Below are positions 45,970 through 54,213 of a stretch of 64,000 nucleotides of DNA, piece by piece. The first letter of the stretch is position 1. Each line of letters opens with the position of its first letter. The notes below the pieces were generated by a model. The model did not search any database. It had not been told where the DNA came from and saw only the letters and a program-made list of their open reading frames with translations. The stretch comes from Chitinophagaceae bacterium (GTDB taxonomy: Bacteria; Bacteroidota; Bacteroidia; Chitinophagales; Chitinophagaceae). Location of the stretch: assembly GCA_019745155.1 (NCBI GenBank), contig JAIETM010000001.1:164394-228393 (forward strand). Direction: 5' to 3'. A program made the position numbers and the translations under genes.

Positions 45970-47736
45970 TTTTGGCTGAATAGGCTTGAACAATGGTCCG
46001 GCGAAACAAGGGTAAGCTTTCACTTTATATACCCCGTTCTCCAAATAAGTTTCTGCCCAGCAGTATTGTTTGCCCGGTGCATCATCATTCTTCATTTGAG
46101 GTACATACCAGATCACCAGTTTAATGTCATAAATATTTTCTGGAACCTTATCGATGAACTTCTCCGGACCTTGACGAAAATCTGTGTTGCAGCAAGGGCC
46201 AATCGTAATCAAATCAGTTTCACCTTCATCTTTCTCTGGATGATTTTTTGTAACGTAGACAAAAGCTTTGTCGCCCCTGCCCCCATCACCAAACTGTCCT
46301 TTACCCGGCTCTATCAGATAACCTGTCTGATCTTTTCGCTCAATTTTATATTGTGACCCATCAGGTGCATAATTGGTAGTAGGCTGTTGCAGTTGCCAAC
46401 GCTCTTTCTTCCAAGGCACCCAACCATTCTGCTGCCACTCTGAAAAACGCTGCTGCTCACCTGCCATGACAATCCGCATCACGGGCCGATAGGTGCCATC
46501 ATTGCCACAACCACGTCCGATACTAGCACAGGTTACACGAAAGCGCCCATCCTTATAAAACAAGAAACGTTGTGCGTAACTATAATTACATGGTCCCGGC
46601 CACAACTCACTATAATACTTCTGTTCTAACACAAAGCCCGCCGTGGTATCTGCTTCTACCAGTTCAAAGATTTGAGGCGGCTCTGTAGCCACAACAGCAG
46701 ACTGACTAAAGATGGGACAACCAACAGCATCACTATAACCAAACCCATCCGTGTTGGAATAACTCACATGCCAGTCAACCAATTTTGCACTATGCATTAC
46801 ATCTCTACCATTAAACTGCACACCAGAAATCATCAATCCATCTGAACTGGTGAGTACATAATCCATTTTCCATCCATCTCTGTTCAATTTGTTCACCTGT
46901 TCACAATAACAATCAGCAATATTTTCATTCTGCAATTTCTTCTCTGTTACTACAATCGATGGTGCATCTTCACCAACATTGGTCCAGCGTAAACCAACCA
47001 ATCTTTGATCAGTTACATCCACTATCGCCCACAAAGCACGCTTACCTTGTACAAAAGTTGGCGCTACACAGAGATGTTGTGAGCGTTCACATCTTGTTCT
47101 ATTCAATGCAGTTTTGGTACTAGACATTACGGGTTGATCAGCTGAAGGCTTAAAGCCCAAAGCCTTTTCTACTTCTGGTGCATTCACCGCAATTTGTACA
47201 GCTAGCTTTACCAATGCAGCAGGTAAATCAGGTTGCGATTGCGGATAATGATTCACCGACAACACTTTGAGCGCAAACACATCTACGATTGCCACAGAAC
47301 TCAGGTTGTAAGCAAAATTGTACATCTCAACACGTGCAACAGATCCAGGCAGGTAGACCATATCTTTCCTTAGATCGCCTGGCCTTGCCGGATACACACC
47401 AAAGATTTGACTCAGCAAAGGTTTTCTGCCATTGCGCTTATCAACAGTATACCGTATAAAATTCGAATCGCGCAATGCAATTTGTTGGGCCAGCATCACT
47501 TGCTCATTGCTATCAATCAATAGTTGAACAGGTAGTGATTGTTTCAACACTTTTTCAATCTGCTGTTTTCTTTCCACTACAAAATAAGCAGTGTCTTGCG
47601 CAGCCGGCGCCCATAAGCCTTTCTTATATTCATCCAGATATACTGCATTCGACTGTTTGGCCTTTTGCTGAGCAAGTAACGATTGCTGAGTGCTCATTAG
47701 AAAGCAGCAAATACTGAATGCAAGAACTAGTTTCAT
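45967..47736 (-). CDS. Secreted copper-amine-oxidase-like protein lacking recognisable copper ligands
   Basis: About 589 residues with a signal peptide (MKLVLAFSICCFLMS, cleavage near LLAQQ). Comparison by eye with copper amine oxidases finds the landmarks in order: LSVNHYPQSQPDLP and APEVEKALG (D3-like, about 159-194), DGLMISGVQFNGRDVMHSAK (299-318), CNYSYAQRFLFYKDGRF (383-399) at the place of the cofactor-tyrosine motif NY[DE]Y, YVTKNHPEKDEGE (494-506) and KLVIWYVPQM (539-548). Where the HxH copper ligands belong there is GTYRPVMRI, and the final HH is absent. The mature part has 12 Cys. It starts inside the stop of the di-heme gene (TAATG). Oxidase activity is doubtful; a modified-cofactor or binding role is inferred. 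Confidence 0.7.
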   Translation of the reverse strand: MKLVLAFSICCFLMSTQQSLLAQQKAKQSNAVYLDEYKKGLWAPAAQDTAYFVVERKQQIEKVLKQSLPVQLLIDSNEQVMLAQQIALRDSNFIRYTVDKRNGRKPLLSQIFGVYPARPGDLRKDMVYLPGSVARVEMYNFAYNLSSVAIVDVFALKVLSVNHYPQSQPDLPAALVKLAVQIAVNAPEVEKALGFKPSADQPVMSSTKTALNRTRCERSQHLCVAPTFVQGKRALWAIVDVTDQRLVGLRWTNVGEDAPSIVVTEKKLQNENIADCYCEQVNKLNRDGWKMDYVLTSSDGLMISGVQFNGRDVMHSAKLVDWHVSYSNTDGFGYSDAVGCPIFSQSAVVATEPPQIFELVEADTTAGFVLEQKYYSELWPGPCNYSYAQRFLFYKDGRFRVTCASIGRGCGNDGTYRPVMRIVMAGEQQRFSEWQQNGWVPWKKERWQLQQPTTNYAPDGSQYKIERKDQTGYLIEPGKGQFGDGGRGDKAFVYVTKNHPEKDEGETDLITIGPCCNTDFRQGPEKFIDKVPENIYDIKLVIWYVPQMKNDDAPGKQYCWAETYLENGVYKVKAYPCFAGPLFKPIQPK

Positions 47737-48797
47737 TAAAAAGGATTTTTCCATCTGGGATTATTGAGCACTGAGGAATCGGTTAGGCTAGCCAAGAAGG
47801 CAATCAAATCTTTTCTTTCTTCACCAGTAAGTGTAAACGGTTTTACACGCATGTCTTTTTTCGCATTTTTTCTACCATCACCTGCGTGAGGTCCGTCAGT
47901 TATGTTTCTGCCACCTGAAACATAAATATCAATCACTTCCTCAATCGTTGCAACAGAACCATCATGCATATAAGGAGCCGTTAACAACACATTGCGCAAC
48001 GAAGGAATTCGGAAACTACCGTCATCATCAGGATTTTTCGTGTTATTGAATAATCCTCTGTCGGAAACAGGATAAGTATTGGTATCACCCACATTATATA
48101 AACCAACGTTGGCGAAATTCTCTCCGCCTAATAGTTTGCCCTCATGACAAACACCACACTTGGTTCTTCCGGAGAAAAACAAGTTCATGCCTCTTCTGGC
48201 TGAGGGTGAGAGCGCATTGGTTTGTCCGCGCAAATAGCGATCATATGGCGCATTGAATGAAACCAAGGTTTCTTCGAACGCTGCAATTGCATTTTTAACA
48301 AGATCGGTCGTGTATTGCTTTATATGGGGAAAAACTTGCTTGAGTAATTGCTGATAAACAGGATCCTGATTCAAGCGATCGAGTATGACGGATTCATTCC
48401 CCTTCCATCCCATCTCCTGAGGATGCTCACTAAACATGGGACGATCCATTTGCGTAATGAAATCTTTGATAGTGGTATCTGCCCACGTAAGGCTTGAAAA
48501 ATATTTTGCATTGATGAGTGATGGCGAATTACGTGTTACATTAAACCCGTCGATACTCAATGATTTTCTGTAACCATCTGTAAAAGCCAATTCTGGCGCA
48601 TGACAGGAAGCGCAGGAACGAGCACCATTGATAGACAAACGTTGATCATAAAACAATCTTCTCCCCAACTCAACTTTTGGATTCACTTTACCGGCACCTT
48701 GAATGCTATTAAAAGCCAGGTTAACGGATGCAATAATCAACACCAAACCAATGGTCACAAAAAAGGAACGTTGATATGGTTGTTGCGCGTACCCCAT
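47736..48797 (-). CDS. Di-heme cytochrome c peroxidase/MauG family protein, MbnH-like
   Basis: A 353-residue exported protein (N-terminal segment FFVTIGLVLIIASVNLAF). Two c-heme sites are CASCH (residues 62-66) and CGVCH (214-218). Between them LGRRLFYDQRLSINGARSCA, LTWADTTIKDFITQMDRPMF and SEHPQEMGWKGNE recall the subgroup of di-heme enzymes related to MbnH. Known relatives either reduce peroxide or, like MauG and MbnH, oxidise Trp residues in a partner protein. It overlaps both neighbouring genes by one base, so the three proteins are probably made together. Confidence 0.88.
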   Translation of the reverse strand: MGYAQQPYQRSFFVTIGLVLIIASVNLAFNSIQGAGKVNPKVELGRRLFYDQRLSINGARSCASCHAPELAFTDGYRKSLSIDGFNVTRNSPSLINAKYFSSLTWADTTIKDFITQMDRPMFSEHPQEMGWKGNESVILDRLNQDPVYQQLLKQVFPHIKQYTTDLVKNAIAAFEETLVSFNAPYDRYLRGQTNALSPSARRGMNLFFSGRTKCGVCHEGKLLGGENFANVGLYNVGDTNTYPVSDRGLFNNTKNPDDDGSFRIPSLRNVLLTAPYMHDGSVATIEEVIDIYVSGGRNITDGPHAGDGRKNAKKDMRVKPFTLTGEERKDLIAFLASLTDSSVLNNPRWKNPF

Positions 48798-49780
48798 TAT
48801 TGAATGTTGATGAGTTGCCAGGTCTTGGCAGAAGGATCGCGTAGATATACATAGGTTGTCTCCGGCTTTTCGCTGGATGCCTGCAGGTTATAATTGAAGG
48901 CAATGCCATTCACAATCATGAGGTCACGATCAAACCGAATTTTCCTCGGCGCATCATCACCTCTGGGACCAATACCGCTGACACTGCACTCCAACTGAAC
49001 ACTACCACGTATAAATTTTCCATTAGCACCAATACCAACCGAATAAATTTCTCCGGTTCTGATTTTGCCAAAATACAATCTGCGTTCTCCTTTCAGTCCC
49101 TGAAAAACCGCAAGCCCCATGGCATCAATACCCTTCAAGGTGTCCAGAATCTTTTTATCACGAGTGCTGATATGCAGTAATACCCCTTGCTCATTTGTTC
49201 GAGTAGACCCAGCCACTGTTGCTGCGAAAATGGATCCATCGGCACAATCGTAGGTTAAGCCAAGCAAGCCATAGGGATTTTGCAATGTCTCCACTTTGGG
49301 GGTAGGTAATTGCATCCAAGGCATCATTATCCCAGTTTTGCTATCGACCCGATAAATCTTGTTTTGCTGTTTGGGTTGATTATACAGCAATGATATATGC
49401 GGTGCGGGTATGGCATAAGCGTTTCCAGACCTGTCTAAAGTGATGGAAGCGAGATAACCCGCTGATTTCCAGGACGGATGTTGGTAATACCTAGCTCGTT
49501 CATTGTTTAAATCGGGTTGCTCACCGGCAGCTGGCTTTTGAGCTAACTCAATGAGAACCAAACCCATATATCTTTTTTCAGCTGTGCTTAAAGCTGATCT
49601 CAAGGTGTCGAAGCCCTTCTGCTTAACGAATAAAGGCACTTTGGCACAACTGTATTGGCGTTGCGTAATACCCTTTATCGGACATAAATGTATGACAATC
49701 AAAAGACTACAAACAAAATAAACAGGTACCTGCCGCTTGCCGGAGAGAAAAAAAAATGGATGATGGGTTATACAATGCAT
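48797..49780 (-). CDS. Exported propeller-like protein of unknown function
   Basis: A 327-residue protein with an N-terminal hydrophobic segment (PVYFVCSLLIVIHLC), which may be a signal or an anchor. Repeated strand patterns such as SAGYLASITLDRSGNAYAIP, YRVDSKTGIMMPWMQL, GLTYDCADGSIFAATVAGST and RRLYFGKIRTGEIYSVGIGA look like blades of an NHL or SMP-30-type propeller. No catalytic residues are recognised. It is the first gene of the operon with the di-heme enzyme and the amine-oxidase-like protein. The exact start is uncertain because of the long N-region. Confidence 0.65.
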   Translation of the reverse strand: MHCITHHPFFFLSGKRQVPVYFVCSLLIVIHLCPIKGITQRQYSCAKVPLFVKQKGFDTLRSALSTAEKRYMGLVLIELAQKPAAGEQPDLNNERARYYQHPSWKSAGYLASITLDRSGNAYAIPAPHISLLYNQPKQQNKIYRVDSKTGIMMPWMQLPTPKVETLQNPYGLLGLTYDCADGSIFAATVAGSTRTNEQGVLLHISTRDKKILDTLKGIDAMGLAVFQGLKGERRLYFGKIRTGEIYSVGIGANGKFIRGSVQLECSVSGIGPRGDDAPRKIRFDRDLMIVNGIAFNYNLQASSEKPETTYVYLRDPSAKTWQLINIQ

Positions 49781-49993
49781 AAATCGCTTTAGAAAGCATT
49801 CGTTTTCAGGTGCATATTAAGGGATATTTAATGCATAAAAAACACCGAAACACGGGAAAAACTAACGATTTCGTGTATTATTGTGCTGATTTTCTTTCTA
49901 TCCATCCTTATCCTCTGCAATTTCCCGCCCAATTCCTAGAAATACCGTTGATTCTATTACCGATAATTTTTATTGATCGTTCAACGATATTGT

Positions 49994-52900
49994 ATGAGGA
50001 AAATTTTACGTAGCCTGTCTTTTTTATTCCTGCTGCTGTTAGCAATTACAACTAATGCGCAGATTAGCGGTTCTGTATTTCGCGACCTGAATGCCAATGG
50101 CAGTCGTGAAACTGGCGCAGGATTCAATGAATCAGGTGTTCAAGGCATCACAGTAACAGCATATACTGCATCCGGAACAATTCTGGGTACAGCTGCAACA
50201 GATGCTGCAGGTAGTTTCAGTTTCACTAGTGGCGTAATCGCACCTGGTACTAAAGTCCGCCTGATCTTCTCTGGCTGGGAATCTGTAGATTATGCAGCAG
50301 CTTTTGGTAACAACAACAAAACAGCTACGCAATTTCATACCGCTCCTTCTACATCAGCGAATTTTGGTATTCAATACCCAATGGATTATGTAAAGGGCAC
50401 CAACCCCAATGTTGCAGTAGCTTCAATGGTGAATGGTAGTTCAGCATTACCTGCATCAGCAGGTGTTTTATCACAAACTCCCAATGCAGATGCAACTGTA
50501 TTTAGCTTTCCTTACAACAATGCAGGCACAACCAATCCAACTGTTAGTGCGAAGAAAAACGAAACTGGTAGTATCTGGGGATTGGCTTATCAGCGTCATT
50601 CAAAAAGTTTATTTGCTGCAGCTTTTGTAAAGCGCCATGCAGGCTTGAAAAATGGCAAGAAGGGCGCTATTTATCTAACCAATCTTTCCGGCGCTCCTGT
50701 TACAACTGAATTTATTGATCTGGAAGCAGCGCCATACAGTATCTCTACCGGCGCTTTCAATGGTAGTGATGCTGCACGTGGCTTAACCACTGTGAGTAAC
50801 CCTAATCCAAGTATTGATCAGGCAGCTTACGCCGCTGTAGGTCGCAATGGTTTAGGTGCAATGGATTTGTCTGATAATGATGGTCAGCGTTACTTATACG
50901 TTACCAATCTTGGTAACAATACCTTGATAAAAATTGATTTAGGAACAGGTTCAACACCAACAGCACCTGCACCTGCTGGTGTGCAATCATTTGCCATACC
51001 TGCCATTCCTGTAACGAATGGTGTACTTAGACCTTTCGCAGTTAAAGCCCATAGAGGAAAAGTATATGTAGGTGCAGTGAGCACTGGTGAAAATGAAGCA
51101 GCTCCTACCAAGACCAATGCGAATATGAGTGCATATGTGTTTGAATTCGATCCTGCCACTAATACATTCAACCCCACTCCTGTTGTTAGCTTCCCATTAA
51201 CTTACACAAGAGGTATTTTGGATAAAGGTGCTGCAGCCTTATTGCAACCACAAACAAGGGTATGGTATGCATGGCAAACAGATCCTGCAAAATTCGCTGC
51301 GAATAAAATTGCTGGTGATTATCCCATGTTACCTCAACCAATCTTGTCAAATATCGAATTTAGCGAAGATGGTGCGATGATTGTTGGTTTGATGGACCGT
51401 TGGGGACATCAAATGGGCTTCAAAAATGTTAGCCCTAATAACACAAGTACATTCTCTCCTGATGGCACATTATACAATGCTATTGCTGCTGGTGATATCC
51501 TGCGCGCACACAAGACTGGCGCTACATGGACATTAGAAAACAATGGTAGCTCAGGCAGTTTGAATGGTGGTGTGGGTAATGGCCAAGGCCCTGGAGGTGG
51601 TGAGTTTTTCTCTGGCGATAATTTCGTTGCCACATTAGGTGGTACAACAGATAATCACCAGGAAACACATATGGGTGGTCTGGCTTACTATCATGGCAAG
51701 CGTGAAGTAATGAATACAGCAATGGATCCACTCCGCTTTTTCTCTGGCGGTACTAAAAAATTGAATAACCTGAACGGTGGTCGTTTAGCTGGTACAGAAT
51801 ACGAATTGTATAACGGCTTCTTAGATCATCTTTGGGGTAAAGCAAATGGATTAGGTGATATCGTGTTGTTGAGTGACCCTGCACCTATTGAAATTGGTAA
51901 CCGCGTTTGGATGGATAGCGATGGCGATGGCGAACAAGATGCAGACGAAGATCCAATCAGTGGTGTTGACGTAGAACTGGTTAAAGGCGGTTCAGTAATT
52001 GAAACTGCAACAACTGATTCAAATGGTGAATATTATTTCTCTAGCGATCCTACAAGAACGTCAACTGCAAATGCCAGGTACAATATTACTGGTCTTACAC
52101 CCAATAGCAACTTTATTGTGCGTGTTCCAAGAGCACAGGGTGGTAGTAAGCAAGTAGCTTTAGGTACAAACGAATTGACCATTGCCAACAATACTTCTGG
52201 TTCAGATGCAGATGAAATTGATAACGATGGTGTACTCAACGGTGATGACGCAGATGCACCTGTAACAACGGGTATCAATGGCGCCAACAACCACAGCTGT
52301 GATTTTGGTTTCAAACCATTTGGTGTTAGCTCTGGCGGCGGTGGTGGCGTAGAAAGTTATAGCCTTGGCAATATCATTGCTAAGCGTACTTACGCACAAG
52401 CCAAAACAGGCTCATTGAGCGAACCCAATTATCGCAACCTGCGTAAGTGGACCAGCACTGATTTAATGCAGGCAGGTGGTCTTACACAGAACAACAATAC
52501 CAATAGCAATAGCGTACAAGCTTTATCATTGACAGCGCTTGTACCAAGCAGACTGACTGATCTTCGTTTGGTTGCTTTCAATACCACTCCTGCTGATCTG
52601 GTACAATTTACCAACGCCAAGGAAGTGCTGGCTATTGACTATGTAAAAGACAATATTGCTCGTGCTGTTGCTTTCGCAACTAGAACAAACGGTGAAGTGT
52701 ATAATCACACCAAACCTATTTGTGATCGTTTGAAAGGTGCGCAATTATTAGCTGTTGAACAGATCACTGTAAACAACACACCATTAATTGCTTACACCAT
52801 TCGTAACCCAGAAGGTAAAACTGAATATGCGGTTAGCTTCACTGCAGGACAATCTGCTAGTCGAAACAATATCCGCATCCAGTCAAACTGGTTCAGTAAG

Positions 52901-54073
52901 AATGTTGTGGGCGATGATATGATGTATAATTTCCAGCTTTGGGCTGAGTCAACTACCCTGCTGAGTGAAATGGCTAGCAGCGTTCTGAATAGCCTGAAGC
53001 AACATGCGCCATTGAACAGCAGTATTGCTCCTGACATGCCTAATGCTTATATCAAAGCAGGTAGAAGAGTGGGTGGCAATCTGTTCCTGACAATTGTAAA
53101 TAAGACATCAGCTACTACAGGTTACTTCACTTACGCAGGTAACGATAACGAACAAGCATCTACTATTTCAAGAAATATTCCATTCACTATGACGGCAAAA
53201 GGTGAAACAGTGATTACTGTTCCTGTTGCAGACGCATTGGAAGCGAATATTTCTATGTACACAGCGAATAATTCTTTGGAAGATCTGGTTTATCTGGCAG
53301 ATGGTGCTTGGGGTATTGATTACAATGCTAGCTCAACCACTATCAGTAACTATGCAGTGAGAAACGATCCTAACAGAATCTTCAAGGATGAGTCTCCGTT
53401 GATGCGTAATGTGTCTGTAAAAGCAGTGACTTCTGATTATCTCGTGATTTACAAGATGCTGAATGGTGGTGCAATGCCTCGCGATGTATCAGCTTACAAT
53501 ACACTGCGCTTTACTGCTGCAGGTACAGGCACCCTCCGTATTACTTTGGTGAAGAAATCAATTACAAACTGGGCAGATCAGTACAGTATTACTGTACCAG
53601 CTTCTGCAACAGCAAAAGAATACGAGATTACGCTGAATAGCTTTAAGTCGCCTGGTATCAATAGCCCAATCAATGCGAAAGACATTGTACAGGTGTTGTT
53701 TAGTTTCGAAGTAGCGAATAAAAATACCAATCTGAATGCCAGCATCAGCAATGCAGCTTTTGTGAAAACTACTGCAACAGTAAACACACCTGCAGAAGAC
53801 ACAAGAATCCGCACCTTCCCTAACCCAAGCAACAATGGTCGCTTCACGGTAACCTTTAAGAGCCCTGTAGACCAACAGGTAACATTAAACTTCCGTGAGT
53901 CAGGTACGGGTAGAACATTGCATACGATGCAACACAGCGCAGTAAAAGGCGAAAACGTTGTTTCTGTAGATATGAGCACCAAGGTGAAAACAAGTCCGCA
54001 GTTACTGATTGTACAGATCACCGGCAATGAAGGTATTTTCAGCCCTGCTAAGACAGTGGTTCAAAAACAATAA
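49994..54073 (+). CDS. T9SS-secreted SdrD-B/propeller protein, paralogue B
   Basis: A 1359-residue secreted protein; the start MRKILRSLSFLFLLLLAITT gives a good signal peptide. A first SdrD B-like domain (SGSVFRDLNANGSRETGAGF, about 30-105) is followed by a propeller-like region (about 190-620: GSIWGLAYQRHSKSLFAAAF, RYLYVTNLGNNTLIKIDLGT) and a second SdrD B domain (GNRVWMDSDGDGEQDADEDP). From GGVESYSLGNIIAKRTYAQA to the end it is collinear with paralogues A and C. A T9SS type A sorting domain closes it (TFPNPSNNGRFTVTF). The SdrD B loops with DxDxDG predict calcium binding. Ligand unknown. Confidence 0.86.
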   Translation: MRKILRSLSFLFLLLLAITTNAQISGSVFRDLNANGSRETGAGFNESGVQGITVTAYTASGTILGTAATDAAGSFSFTSGVIAPGTKVRLIFSGWESVDYAAAFGNNNKTATQFHTAPSTSANFGIQYPMDYVKGTNPNVAVASMVNGSSALPASAGVLSQTPNADATVFSFPYNNAGTTNPTVSAKKNETGSIWGLAYQRHSKSLFAAAFVKRHAGLKNGKKGAIYLTNLSGAPVTTEFIDLEAAPYSISTGAFNGSDAARGLTTVSNPNPSIDQAAYAAVGRNGLGAMDLSDNDGQRYLYVTNLGNNTLIKIDLGTGSTPTAPAPAGVQSFAIPAIPVTNGVLRPFAVKAHRGKVYVGAVSTGENEAAPTKTNANMSAYVFEFDPATNTFNPTPVVSFPLTYTRGILDKGAAALLQPQTRVWYAWQTDPAKFAANKIAGDYPMLPQPILSNIEFSEDGAMIVGLMDRWGHQMGFKNVSPNNTSTFSPDGTLYNAIAAGDILRAHKTGATWTLENNGSSGSLNGGVGNGQGPGGGEFFSGDNFVATLGGTTDNHQETHMGGLAYYHGKREVMNTAMDPLRFFSGGTKKLNNLNGGRLAGTEYELYNGFLDHLWGKANGLGDIVLLSDPAPIEIGNRVWMDSDGDGEQDADEDPISGVDVELVKGGSVIETATTDSNGEYYFSSDPTRTSTANARYNITGLTPNSNFIVRVPRAQGGSKQVALGTNELTIANNTSGSDADEIDNDGVLNGDDADAPVTTGINGANNHSCDFGFKPFGVSSGGGGGVESYSLGNIIAKRTYAQAKTGSLSEPNYRNLRKWTSTDLMQAGGLTQNNNTNSNSVQALSLTALVPSRLTDLRLVAFNTTPADLVQFTNAKEVLAIDYVKDNIARAVAFATRTNGEVYNHTKPICDRLKGAQLLAVEQITVNNTPLIAYTIRNPEGKTEYAVSFTAGQSASRNNIRIQSNWFSKNVVGDDMMYNFQLWAESTTLLSEMASSVLNSLKQHAPLNSSIAPDMPNAYIKAGRRVGGNLFLTIVNKTSATTGYFTYAGNDNEQASTISRNIPFTMTAKGETVITVPVADALEANISMYTANNSLEDLVYLADGAWGIDYNASSTTISNYAVRNDPNRIFKDESPLMRNVSVKAVTSDYLVIYKMLNGGAMPRDVSAYNTLRFTAAGTGTLRITLVKKSITNWADQYSITVPASATAKEYEITLNSFKSPGINSPINAKDIVQVLFSFEVANKNTNLNASISNAAFVKTTATVNTPAEDTRIRTFPNPSNNGRFTVTFKSPVDQQVTLNFRESGTGRTLHTMQHSAVKGENVVSVDMSTKVKTSPQLLIVQITGNEGIFSPAKTVVQKQ

Positions 54074-54094
54074 AATTCCTCACTGATTGACTAT

Positions 54095-54123
54095 AAAAGC
54101 CCCGAAAATTTCGGGGCTTTTTG
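54095..54123 (+). terminator. Terminator of paralogue B
   Basis: A stem of about 12 bp (54095-54106 with 54110-54121) rich in A/T at the base and with a GCCCCG core, ending in T5. Confidence 0.88.
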
Positions 54124-54140
54124 ATTAAGTTCAACTTAAT
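54124..54140. promoter_or_regulatory. Perfect palindrome ATTAAGTT-C-AACTTAAT
   Basis: Eight-base arms around a single C, directly after the paralogue B terminator and about 75 bases upstream of the paralogue C ATG (54214). It shares the TTAAG core with the dyad before paralogue A. Operator use is inferred. Confidence 0.45.
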
Positions 54141-54213
54141 GCAGGATTTGTATGCACCCAAGCAGCAGAAGTTCGGTAATTTTATGTACCGTATATCATT
54201 GAAAACAACCAAT

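Noticed and set aside
45967..47736. Calling the gene a functional copper amine oxidase
   Set aside because: The HxH and final HH copper ligands are not found where they should be, and the catalytic Asp region appears shortened.
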